Assembly: GCA_045226335.1 (NCBI GenBank)
Contig: JBGVCH010000099.1
Span: forward strand, 1 to 6,902
Reading direction: 5' to 3'
Origin: RUG11272 sp045226335
GTDB taxonomy: Bacteria; Bacillota; Clostridia; Christensenellales; Aristaeellaceae
Length of the DNA: 6,902 bases
The position numbers and the translations under genes are program-made. Shown here piece after piece: positions 1 to 6,462 of the stretch. The notes beneath the pieces were generated by a model. The model worked only from the letters and a program-made list of their open reading frames with translations, did not search any database and was not told where the DNA came from. How positions within the stretch are numbered: position 1 is the first letter of the stretch; each line of letters starts with the position of its first letter.

Positions 1-179
1 GGCGTCATACCCAGGTAATTCCGGAAAGAAAAGTCCAGGGGCGGCCCCACAAACTTCATCCGGTCGTCCCGGGGCGGCAGGGGGAAGCCCATCTTCTCCG
101 CCGCGTAATCGACGCAGTTGAGGATGCCCTCATGGCTCTGGGTGAGGGTCCCGTCCAGGTCAAAGATCACACACCGCAT
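1..179 (-). CDS. HAD-superfamily phosphatase, phosphoglycolate phosphatase-like (partial, N-terminus only)
   Basis: The first 59 codons of a gene that runs off the left edge. The N-terminus carries HAD motif I as FDLDGTL at residues 6-12, with Asp7 the expected nucleophile and Asp9 the expected general acid/base. It is followed by a helical cap-like stretch and the sequence VGPPLDFSF (about residues 44-52), which resembles the GPPL segment of Gph/PpaX-type phosphatases. Such enzymes are soluble Mg-dependent phosphohydrolases. The substrate cannot be read from this fragment; phosphoglycolate, pyrophosphate or a nucleotide or sugar phosphate are all possible. The ATG at 179-177 is chosen because AAGGAG lies 9 bases upstream (194-189), inside the end of the decarboxylase gene. 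The two genes overlap by 20 bases in different frames, which suggests co-transcription and possibly translational coupling. Motifs II-IV and the C-terminus lie outside the window. Confidence 0.88.
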   Translation of the reverse strand, partial: MRCVIFDLDGTLTQSHEGILNCVDYAAEKMGFPLPPRDDRMKFVGPPLDFSFRNYLGMT

Positions 180-1509
180 GAATCCGATCTCCTTCTGTGC
201 CAAAGCGCCATTCCTCCGGGGCCGCCATGAGCCGCCGCAGGATGTCCTCCGTCAGCCGTTCCCCGGGGACCGCCAGCGGAATGCCGGGGGGATACAGCCC
301 CACGGGCTCCGCCGCGACGCGCCCGGCCGCCCTGTCCGGGGGCACCGGCTCGCTCTCCGCCATGGCCGCCTCCCGGACGGTCATCACAGTCTCCGGGATG
401 GGCGGCAGGGGTTTCGCCGCGGGCCACATACCCGGGCCCTCATCCGCCGGCAGCAGCGCGCCCATGGCCCGGATCTCCTCCGGGGTGTCCATGGCCGTCA
501 GGATCAGCACCGCCCGGCGCTCGTCGGCCATCTCAATATCCAGGCTCTTTCTTCTCAGATCCTCAGCCAGTTTTTCTCCGCCGCAAGGCGCATCGATCAC
601 CAGCCGGGTGGGATCAAAGGCATAACCGGTCTCGGCCCAGTTCAGGGCGGCGTCCCGGCACTTTTCCCGCAGCGCCTCCACAGCCCGGACCGTCTCTCTC
701 AGCCGTGCCGAGCCCTCCGTCTCCATCCAGGCCCGGGCGTCATCGATGGACCGCACCAGCAGATAGCTGGGGGACGAGGACTGTTCCCGCCGCAGCAGGG
801 TCATGGCCCGGACTTCGTCCGCCGGATCCCGCAGATGCAGCAGGGCGGACCCCGTCAGGGCCGGCAGGGTCTTGTGGGCCGACTGGGCCCAGGCGTCCGC
901 GCCGTATTCCCCTGCGGACCGAACACCGGCCAGCCACGGAAAGTGCGCCCCGTGGGCCTCGTCCACCGCCAGTTTGATCCCCCGTTCTTTCGCTGCTTTC
1001 GCGATCCGGTCCGGGGGGATCATGCCGCCGTAGTAATCCGGCCGGGTCAGCAGCAGACACTTCGCCTCCGGATGCGCTTCCAGGGCCGCCAGCACGTCCG
1101 CCTCCGCGATGTACGCATACCCGTCCGCGGTCTGCCGGCAGGGGATCCACGCGACGCGCAGTCCGCCGAGGATGCAGCCGTTCACGGCGCTGAGGTGGGC
1201 GTTGCGGGGCAGGATCACCGTGTCTCCCTCCCGGGCCCACAGCTGCAGCATGACGTGCACCGCCGCCGTGGATCCGCCGGTGAGGAAGATCGTGCGGCCC
1301 GCGCCCGCGGCCTTCGCGTACAGCCGCTCCGCCTCCAGCACCGGGCCCCGGGGGTGCATGAGGTCATCCGTCACGGGCAGTTCCGTGGTATCCAGCGCGT
1401 ACAGGTCGGCAGGCCCGAAAGGCGCGCGTCCCTTGTGTCCCGGCATATGGGCGCTCCGCCGCTTCGCGGCCTCCCGCAGCATCCGGTCTACCGGTCTGTC
1501 CGCCTTCAT
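160..1509 (-). CDS. Orn/Lys/Arg-type PLP-dependent decarboxylase (short, wingless form)
   Basis: A 449-residue fold-type I PLP enzyme of the Orn/Lys/Arg decarboxylase family, the group including Bacillus SpeA and YaaO. Seen in order: HMPGHK (21-26); the TELPVTDDLMHP segment (42-53); GGST (78-81) for phosphate binding; DEAHGAH (183-189), whose Asp183 should contact the PLP pyridine nitrogen and whose His residues lie by the ring; QSAHKT (209-214) with Lys213 the Schiff-base lysine; and YPPGIPLAVPGE (406-417), the signature of the family's C-terminal domain. It lacks the N-terminal wing domain of enterobacterial inducible decarboxylases and is somewhat shorter than the roughly 480-490 residue Bacillus members. 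Family members release CO2 from arginine, lysine or ornithine to give polyamine precursors; the substrate here is not determinable by eye. An in-frame ATG at 1584 exists but lies in the upstream terminator loop. ATG 1509 has GGGGAGGTG upstream and follows a promoter, so it is preferred. Confidence 0.93.
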   Translation of the reverse strand: MKADRPVDRMLREAAKRRSAHMPGHKGRAPFGPADLYALDTTELPVTDDLMHPRGPVLEAERLYAKAAGAGRTIFLTGGSTAAVHVMLQLWAREGDTVILPRNAHLSAVNGCILGGLRVAWIPCRQTADGYAYIAEADVLAALEAHPEAKCLLLTRPDYYGGMIPPDRIAKAAKERGIKLAVDEAHGAHFPWLAGVRSAGEYGADAWAQSAHKTLPALTGSALLHLRDPADEVRAMTLLRREQSSSPSYLLVRSIDDARAWMETEGSARLRETVRAVEALREKCRDAALNWAETGYAFDPTRLVIDAPCGGEKLAEDLRRKSLDIEMADERRAVLILTAMDTPEEIRAMGALLPADEGPGMWPAAKPLPPIPETVMTVREAAMAESEPVPPDRAAGRVAAEPVGLYPPGIPLAVPGERLTEDILRRLMAAPEEWRFGTEGDRIHAVCDL

Positions 1510-1515
1510 GGTCCT

Positions 1516-1524
1516 CACCTCCCC
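1516..1524 (-). promoter_or_regulatory. Ribosome binding site that fixes the decarboxylase start
   Basis: On the minus strand this reads GGGGAGGTG and lies 6 bases before ATG 1509, with the GGAGG core 8 bases away. It favours 1509 over the in-frame ATG at 1584. That upstream ATG would lie upstream of the predicted transcript start and within a terminator hairpin. Confidence 0.8.
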
Positions 1525-1533
1525 GACGGTGAC

Positions 1534-1562
1534 AGTATAGCAAAACCGGCGTCCTTTGGCAA
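1534..1562 (-). promoter_or_regulatory. Sigma-A/sigma-70 type promoter for the decarboxylase-phosphatase unit
   Basis: On the minus strand the -35 box TTGCCA (1562-1557) is followed by a 17-base spacer and the -10 box TATACT (1539-1534), preceded by TGC to make an extended -10. Each hexamer matches consensus at 5 of 6 positions and the spacing is ideal. Transcription should start near 1527, giving a leader of about 18 bases that contains little beyond the ribosome binding site, so no riboswitch or attenuator fits. The promoter sits directly behind the aspS terminator, as expected for a new unit. No clear operator palindrome was seen. Confidence 0.82.
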
Positions 1563-1563
1563 C

Positions 1564-1598
1564 AAAAAGCTGAAGCCGCGGCATGGCAGCTTCAGCTT
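1564..1598 (-). terminator. Intrinsic terminator after aspS
   Basis: Read on the minus strand, a perfect 10-base inverted repeat AAGCTGAAGC / GCTTCAGCTT (arms 1598-1589 and 1576-1567) can be extended inward by three more pairs, one of them U-G, leaving a 6-base loop. The 3' arm runs into five T residues (1568-1564). It begins 9 bases beyond the aspS stop codon, the classic position, and closes the hslV-hslU-hisS-membrane protein-aspS unit. The complementary strand has an A-run rather than a T-run at the matching end, so the element looks directional rather than bidirectional. Confidence 0.9.
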
Positions 1599-1606
1599 GC
1601 GAAGGA

Positions 1607-3382
1607 TCAGGCTTCCTCGGGTTTCACCAGGGCGATGTGCAGCTCGTCCAGCTGCTTCTGCTCCACCTCGCCGGGGGCGCCCATCAGCAGGTCCTGGGCG
1701 TTCTTATTCATGGGGAAGGGAATGACCTCCCGGATGGAGTCCTCCCCCGCCAGCAGCATCACCATCCGGTCCACGCCGGGAGCGATGCCCGCGTGCGGCG
1801 GCGCGCCGTAGCAAAAGGCGTTGTACATGGCCGGGAACTTGGCTTTCACGTCCTCCTCGCCCAGGCGGACCAGTTTGAAGGCTTCGATCATGATCTCCGG
1901 GTCATGGTTCCGCACCGCGCCGGAGGACAGCTCCACGCCGTTGCACACCAGGTCGTACTGCTCCGCCATGATGGACAGGGGGTCGATCTCCCCCGCCGCG
2001 GCTTTCTGCAGTACGTCGAGGCCGCCGCTGGGCATGGAGAAGGGGTTGTGGCAGAACTCCAGCTCGCCGCTCTCCTCCCCGATCTCGTACATGGGGAAGT
2101 CCACGATCCAGCAGAAGGCGTACTGCTCCGCGTCCATGTGGCCGGGGCAGAGGGCACCCAGCTGCTTCAGCAGAACACCGGCGGTCTTCTGGGCCGCTCC
2201 AAGGCTGCCGGCGGAGAGGCCCACGAAGGTGTTGGGCTTCAGGCCCAGGGCCGCGACCGTCTTGTCCTTGCGGTCCTGCAGGAACTTCGCGATGCCGCCC
2301 ACGATCTCGCCGTGCTCGTCCAGGCGGAACCAGTATGGCTTGGCGCCGGCCACCACTTCCACGTCCGCGCAGAGCTTGTCGATCTGCTTGCGGGTGGCGG
2401 TCATGTCGGAGACCACCACGGCCTTGACCCGATTGCCCTCGAAGGGCCCGAATCCGCAGCCTTCCACCAGCTGCGTCACGTCCTGCACTTCCAGGTCGAT
2501 GCGCAGGTCGGGCTTGTCGGTGCCGTACTTCTCCATGGCTTCCAGGTAGGGGATCCGCTTGAAAGGCGCGCCGGAGGCCCGGTTGTACTTGCCGTACTTA
2601 GCGAAGATGGGCGGCAGCACGTCCTCACACACCGCGAACACATCCTCCTGGGACGCGAAGGCCATCTCCATGTCCAGCTGGTAGAACTCGCCGGGAGACC
2701 GGTCGCCCCGGGCGTCCTCGTCCCGGAAGCAGGGCGCGATCTGGAAATAGCGGTCGAAGCCGGAGGTCATCAGCAGCTGCTTGAACTGCTGCGGCGCCTG
2801 GGGCAGGGCGTAGAACTTGCCCGGATGCTTCCGGGCCGGCACCAGGTAGTCCCGGGCGCCCTCCGGGGAGGAGGCCGTCAGGATCGGCGTGGTGATCTCC
2901 AGGAAATCGTGGGCGATCATGGCCTCCCGCAGGGCGGCCACCACCTTGCAGCGCATGATGATGTTCTGCTTCACCTCGGGGTTGCGCAGGTCCAGGTAGC
3001 GGTACTTCAGCCGCAGGGTCTCGTCGGCCTCCCGGCTGCGGGTCACCTGGAAGGGCAGCTGGTTGTAGCGGCAGCGGCCCAACACTTCCATGGTCTCCGG
3101 CACCACTTCGATGTCGCCGGTGGGCAGCTTGGGGTTCTTGCTGTCCCGCTCCCGGACCGTGCCGGTGACGGCGACGGTGGACTCCTTGTTCAGCCCCTTG
3201 AAGGCGGCAATCATGTCCGCCGTCTCCAGCACCAGCTGGGTGGTGCCGTAGAAGTCCCGCAGGATGGCGAAGCAAAGACTGCCGCTGACTTCGCGGACGT
3301 TCTCCAGCCAGCCGCAGAGCTCAACGCGCTTCCCGGCGTCGCTCAGCCGAAGCTGGCCGCAGGTATGGGTACGATGTTGCAT
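1607..3382 (-). CDS. aspS: Aspartyl-tRNA synthetase (class II, bacterial type)
   Basis: A 591-residue synthetase, the usual length for bacterial AspRS, which activates aspartate with ATP and charges tRNA-Asp (or also tRNA-Asn if non-discriminating). The N-terminal OB-fold anticodon-binding domain covers about residues 1-105. The catalytic domain follows, with LPQAPQQFKQ (193-202), motif 2 around FRDED (219-223) running to EFYQLDMEM (232-240), and motif 3 at GIAPGVDRM (532-540) with the ATP-binding Arg539. The bacterial GAD insertion fits about residues 290-420. Two local features differ from the common bacterial form. The OB-fold loop reads VREVSGS where many have a D-H-G-G type sequence, and motif 2 reads RSPGEF with one residue more than the frequent RQPEF. 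I believe the second occurs in a known AspRS subgroup. ATG 3382 is preceded by AAGGAGGT 9 bases upstream. The gene is last in its operon and ends at a strong terminator. No Asp T-box leader is present. Confidence 0.98.
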   Translation of the reverse strand: MQHRTHTCGQLRLSDAGKRVELCGWLENVREVSGSLCFAILRDFYGTTQLVLETADMIAAFKGLNKESTVAVTGTVRERDSKNPKLPTGDIEVVPETMEVLGRCRYNQLPFQVTRSREADETLRLKYRYLDLRNPEVKQNIIMRCKVVAALREAMIAHDFLEITTPILTASSPEGARDYLVPARKHPGKFYALPQAPQQFKQLLMTSGFDRYFQIAPCFRDEDARGDRSPGEFYQLDMEMAFASQEDVFAVCEDVLPPIFAKYGKYNRASGAPFKRIPYLEAMEKYGTDKPDLRIDLEVQDVTQLVEGCGFGPFEGNRVKAVVVSDMTATRKQIDKLCADVEVVAGAKPYWFRLDEHGEIVGGIAKFLQDRKDKTVAALGLKPNTFVGLSAGSLGAAQKTAGVLLKQLGALCPGHMDAEQYAFCWIVDFPMYEIGEESGELEFCHNPFSMPSGGLDVLQKAAAGEIDPLSIMAEQYDLVCNGVELSSGAVRNHDPEIMIEAFKLVRLGEEDVKAKFPAMYNAFCYGAPPHAGIAPGVDRMVMLLAGEDSIREVIPFPMNKNAQDLLMGAPGEVEQKQLDELHIALVKPEEA

Positions 3383-3414
3383 GAGCGTGATACCTCCTTC
3401 ATATTCAGGGCCCG

Positions 3415-3774
3415 TCAGCCCAGGCTCTCCCGGGCGTTAAAGATCACATACAGCGCAACGGCGATCATGAAAGTGATGAACACCGCGAGGATGGCGATGC
3501 AGAGCTTCTTGACATGCCGGATGTCCCGGGCGGTACGCCGCAGCAGGAGATCCCTGAGGGCGGCCTCGTCCATGTCCTCTGGGACCAGCCGGTACCAGCG
3601 CATCTCGCCGCTGTCGAAGAGCACACCCTCCGGCAGGGCGGCATTTTGAGCCTCCAGCACCGCCAGGTCCTTCTGTTCCTCCGCGGGACAGAACACCTTC
3701 CGGAACCAGGTCCCGTCCACCAGCCTGTATCCGCAGGCCTCCGCGGCGCGGATCTTCTCTCGGTCTGTCTTCAC
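3415..3774 (-). CDS. Small single-pass membrane protein of unknown function
   Basis: I do not recognise this 119-residue protein. Residues 1-88 are hydrophilic and charged, with aromatic segments around GTWFRKVF (21-28) and MRWYRL (58-63). A Lys-Lys pair (89-90) then precedes one strongly hydrophobic segment at about 91-112, and the protein ends with a short polar tail of about 7 residues. By the positive-inside rule the N-terminal domain should be cytoplasmic, a tail-anchored topology. No signal peptide, enzyme motif or zinc site is visible. The start is taken as GTG 3774 because AGAGG lies 6 bases upstream (3785-3781), overlapping the hisS stop, which leaves a 10-base gap. An in-frame ATG at 3846 would overlap hisS by 62 bases and add a poorly protein-like Pro/Arg/Cys-rich N-terminus. 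Its place between hisS and aspS implies co-expression with the synthetases; a link to translation or membrane stress is only a guess. Confidence 0.82.
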   Translation of the reverse strand: MKTDREKIRAAEACGYRLVDGTWFRKVFCPAEEQKDLAVLEAQNAALPEGVLFDSGEMRWYRLVPEDMDEAALRDLLLRRTARDIRHVKKLCIAILAVFITFMIAVALYVIFNARESLG

Positions 3775-3778
3775 GGCG

Positions 3779-3785
3779 CACCTCT
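3779..3785 (-). promoter_or_regulatory. Ribosome binding site supporting a GTG start for the membrane protein
   Basis: On the minus strand AGAGGTG overlaps the final A of the hisS TGA stop and lies 4 bases before GTG 3774, with 6 bases between the AGAGG core and the start. This arrangement allows ribosomes finishing hisS to reinitiate directly, so expression of the membrane protein may be coupled to HisRS translation. Confidence 0.65.
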
Positions 3786-5047
3786 CAGCCCAGCATGGCC
3801 CGCACGGCTTCCGCCGCCTCGGCCACGGGCACGGTCCTTTCCTCACGGGTGCTCATGTTCTTGAGCTTCACAGCGCCCGCGGCGGCCTCCTCGTCACCGA
3901 TGGTGGCGGTGACGGCGGCGCCGGTCTTGTTGGCGTACTTGAACTGCGCCTTCAGGGAGCGCCCGCAGTGATCCATGTCTGCCCTGAGGCCCGCGGCCCG
4001 CAGCTGCTCCACCAGGGAGAAGGCCCTGATCTCGTGCTCCCCCATCCATGTGACGAACACATCGTACAGCGGCGGTTCGGGGATCTGAATGCCTTCCCCG
4101 TCCAGCAGCATCAGCACGCGCTCGATGCCCATGCCGAAGCCCACCGCCGTCAGGGGCGATCCGCCCAGCTGCTCCACCAGGTTGTCATAGCGCCCGCCGC
4201 CGCAGACCGTCAGGTTCCCCATGGGGGTCTTCGTGATCAGCTCGAACACCGTCTTGGTGTAATAGTCCAGGCCCCGGACAATGCGGCTGTCGATGGCGTA
4301 GGGGATGCCCGCCGCGTCCAGGCAGCGCTGCAGCTTCTCAAAGTGTGCCCGGCACTCGTCGCAGAGGCAGTCCAGCATGGAGGGGGCGTCCTTCACCTCC
4401 GCCTGGCAGGTGGGCACCTTGCAGTCCAGCACCCGCAGGGGATTGCGCTCGTAGCGGTTCTTGCAGTCGCCGCAGAGGCGCTCCACCTTCCCCGCCAGGA
4501 AGGTCTTCAGCTTCTCATGGTACTGGGGCCGGCAGTTGGGGCAGCCGATGGAGTTGATGTTCACCGACAGGTTCGACACGCCCAGCCCGCTCAGCAGCCG
4601 GTAGGCCAGCAGGATCAGCTCCGCGTCCGCGGTGGCGTCCGCCGCGCCGAAGCACTCCATGCCGAACTGGTGGTGCTCCCGCAGCCGGCCGGACTGGGGC
4701 GCCTCGTAGCGGAAGATCGGCGCGTTGAGGTAGTACATCTTGCAGGGCAGGGTGTCGGCGTACAGGTTGTGCTCCAGCAGCGCCCGGGCCGCGCCGGCGG
4801 TCCCCTCGGGCTTCAGCGTGATGGAACGGTCCCCCTTGTCCTTGAAGGTGTACATTTCCTTCTGCACGATGTCCGTGGTATCCCCCACGCCGCGCAGGAA
4901 AAGCTCCGTGTGCTCGAACACCGGCGTGCGCACTTCCCGATAGCCGGCCTCCGCGGCCGCTTTGCGCATCTTGGCCTCAAGGTACTGCCAGCGGTAGCTC
5001 TCCGACGGCAGCACGTCCCGGGTGCCTCTGGGTGCCTGGGTCAGCAT
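3785..5047 (-). CDS. hisS: Histidyl-tRNA synthetase (class II)
   Basis: A 420-residue HisRS, normal length for the bacterial family, which charges tRNA-His in the cytoplasm. The N-terminus PRGTRDVLP (6-14) is typical. Motif 2 is seen as FRYEAPQSGRLREHHQFG (112-129), the histidine-specific motif as RGLDYYTKTVFE (258-269), GGGRYDNL at 283-290 and motif 3 as GFGMGIERVLML (303-314). The C-terminal anticodon-binding domain covers about 328-420. A middle insertion is rich in cysteine, with CPNC (169-172), CGDC (192-195), C209, C214, C227, C229 and C232. Paired CxxC motifs of this kind recur in clostridial HisRS and suggest a structural metal site, although binding is inferred. ATG 5047 is preceded by AAGGAGG with 7 bases spacing. 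It lies 28 bases after hslU with no T-box or promoter between, so it is presumably driven by the hslV promoter outside the window. Confidence 0.98.
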   Translation of the reverse strand: MLTQAPRGTRDVLPSESYRWQYLEAKMRKAAAEAGYREVRTPVFEHTELFLRGVGDTTDIVQKEMYTFKDKGDRSITLKPEGTAGAARALLEHNLYADTLPCKMYYLNAPIFRYEAPQSGRLREHHQFGMECFGAADATADAELILLAYRLLSGLGVSNLSVNINSIGCPNCRPQYHEKLKTFLAGKVERLCGDCKNRYERNPLRVLDCKVPTCQAEVKDAPSMLDCLCDECRAHFEKLQRCLDAAGIPYAIDSRIVRGLDYYTKTVFELITKTPMGNLTVCGGGRYDNLVEQLGGSPLTAVGFGMGIERVLMLLDGEGIQIPEPPLYDVFVTWMGEHEIRAFSLVEQLRAAGLRADMDHCGRSLKAQFKYANKTGAAVTATIGDEEAAAGAVKLKNMSTREERTVPVAEAAEAVRAMLG

Positions 5048-5075
5048 ATCGCATCCTCCTTCGCCTGTGATCCCC

Positions 5076-6449
5076 TCACAGAATGTATTTTCTCAGGTCG
5101 GCGGGCTTGTTTTCGCCGCTCAGGTGATCCCGGACGTAATCGCCGTTGATCTTCAGCTCAAAGGGCGGCATGTTCTCGTCCCCCGCGTTGAAGGAAATGT
5201 CCTCCAGCAGCTGCTCGAACACCGCGTGGAGCCTCCGGGCGCCGATGTCCTCGGCGGCCTCGTTGGCGTTCCAGGCCGCCTCCGCGATGGCCTCGATGGC
5301 GGAATCCTCAAACTCCAGCATGACCTTGTCCACCGCCAGCAGCGCCTTGTACTGCCGGGTCAGGGCGTTGTCGGGCTGGGTCAGGATCCTGCGGAAATCC
5401 TCCCGGGTCAGGCTGTTCAGGTGCACATGCACCGGGAACCGGCCCTGGAGCTCCGGGATCAGGTCGCTGACCTTGGCCACGTGAAAGGCGCCGGCGCCGA
5501 TGAACAGCATGTAATCCGTCTTCACCGGGCCGTACTTGGTGTTCACCGTGGACCCCTCGACGATGGGCAGGATGTCCCGCTGCACGCCCTCCCGGCTCAC
5601 GTCCGGGCCGTAGCCGCTCCGGGGTCCGGCGATCTTGTCGATCTCGTCGATGAACACGATGCCGTGCTGTTCCGCCCGGCGGATGGCCTCCTCCTGCACC
5701 GCGTCCGCGTCGATGAGCTTGTCGCTCTCCTCGGCCTCCAGGATCCGCCTGGCCTCGCTGACCTTCACCTTGCGGATCTTGGTGCGCTTGGGCATCATGC
5801 CGCCCATCATGTCGCCGAGGTTGATGGCGGCGCCGCCCACCTCCAGCTGAGGCGCGGCCTCCTCCACCTCGACCTCGATTTCCCGGTCCTCCAGTTCGCC
5901 CCGCATCAGCTGCTGGCGGACGTCCTCCCGGCGTCCCTTCAGCTCCTGCTGCTCCTCCGCGGAAGGCTCGCTCTCCGCGGACTTGCGGCCCAGGAGAAAG
6001 TCCAGGGACATGCCGCTGCTCTTCTTCTTGTTCTGGGGCGACACCAGCAGGCTCACCAGCCGGTCCTCCGCCAGCACTTTGGCCCGGGGCTCCACGCGCC
6101 TGGCGTGCTCGTCCCGCACCATGCGGATGGCGTTCTCCACCAAGTCCCGCACGATGGAATCCACGTCCCGGCCCACATAGCCGACTTCCGTGAACTTCGT
6201 GGCCTCCACCTTGACAAACGGCGCGGAGGCCAGCTTGGCCAGCCGGCGGGCGATCTCGGTCTTGCCCACGCCGGTGGGGCCGATCATCAGGATGTTCTTG
6301 GGGCTGATCTCATCCCGCATGGGTTCTTCCACCCGGGAGCGGCGATAACGGTTCCGCAGGGCGATGGCCACCATCTTCTTGGCTTCGTCCTGGCCGATGA
6401 TGTAGCGGTCCAGTTCGCGGACGATCTGCCGCGGCGTCAGTTCAGACAT
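5076..6449 (-). CDS. hslU: HslU (ClpY), AAA+ unfoldase of the HslVU protease
   Basis: A 457-residue AAA+ ATPase that unfolds substrates and feeds them into the HslV peptidase chamber in the cytoplasm. Seen in order: the N-terminal PRQIVRELDRYIIGQ (6-20); Walker A GPTGVGKT (57-64); the pore loop GYVG (90-93) that grips substrate; the intermediate (I) domain about 110-240, here rich in Glu with a Met/Gly cluster DMMGGMM (213-219); Walker B IVFIDEID (264-271); a sensor-1 region FIGAGAFH (317-324); ELQGRFP (333-339) with the likely arginine finger Arg337; sensor-2 GARRLH (403-408); and a C-terminal LRKYIL, the tail that docks into HslV to activate it. Length matches the family (E. coli 443, B. 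subtilis about 467). The reading frame is open to 6596, but ATG 6449 begins at the conserved N-terminus and has a GGGGGAG site 4 bases upstream. It follows hslV by 13 bases, the usual operon pairing. Confidence 0.98.
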   Translation of the reverse strand: MSELTPRQIVRELDRYIIGQDEAKKMVAIALRNRYRRSRVEEPMRDEISPKNILMIGPTGVGKTEIARRLAKLASAPFVKVEATKFTEVGYVGRDVDSIVRDLVENAIRMVRDEHARRVEPRAKVLAEDRLVSLLVSPQNKKKSSGMSLDFLLGRKSAESEPSAEEQQELKGRREDVRQQLMRGELEDREIEVEVEEAAPQLEVGGAAINLGDMMGGMMPKRTKIRKVKVSEARRILEAEESDKLIDADAVQEEAIRRAEQHGIVFIDEIDKIAGPRSGYGPDVSREGVQRDILPIVEGSTVNTKYGPVKTDYMLFIGAGAFHVAKVSDLIPELQGRFPVHVHLNSLTREDFRRILTQPDNALTRQYKALLAVDKVMLEFEDSAIEAIAEAAWNANEAAEDIGARRLHAVFEQLLEDISFNAGDENMPPFELKINGDYVRDHLSGENKPADLRKYIL

Positions 6450-6462
6450 GGCTCTCCCCCTC

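Noticed and set aside
1510..1584. N-terminal extension of the decarboxylase to ATG 1584
   Set aside because: The ATG lies in the loop of the aspS terminator and upstream of the predicted transcript start, and the extra 25 residues do not resemble the family N-terminus.
118..1725. A 535-codon plus-strand open frame opposite the decarboxylase
   Set aside because: An antisense shadow rich in Arg, Pro and Gly that runs through the promoter and terminator region. The minus strand carries all the family motifs.
3383..3414. Possible T-box or attenuator before aspS
   Set aside because: The gap is only 32 bases and is largely filled by the ribosome binding site, far too short for a T-box leader. The same holds for the 28-base gap before hisS.
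3418..3435. A 7-pair hairpin with a 4-base loop at the end of the membrane protein gene
   Set aside because: There is no T-run after it, one pair is G-U, and hairpins of this size are expected by chance in GC-rich DNA. It lies inside codons before the stop, so it is not a convincing terminator.
1583..3649. A 688-codon open frame on the plus strand opposite aspS and the membrane protein gene
   Set aside because: It mirrors genuine minus-strand genes. GC-rich third positions remove stops from the antisense frame, its translation is His/Gln/Leu/Gly-rich with no recognisable domain, and it spans gene boundaries.
3775..3846. N-terminal extension of the small membrane protein to ATG 3846
   Set aside because: It would overlap the 3' end of hisS by 62 bases and add a Pro/Arg/Cys-rich stretch. 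GTG 3774 has a well-placed ribosome binding site just after the hisS stop.
3968..5149. A 393-codon plus-strand open frame opposite hisS
   Set aside because: A shadow of hisS; its translation is repetitive in Gln, Leu, Val and His and resembles no family.
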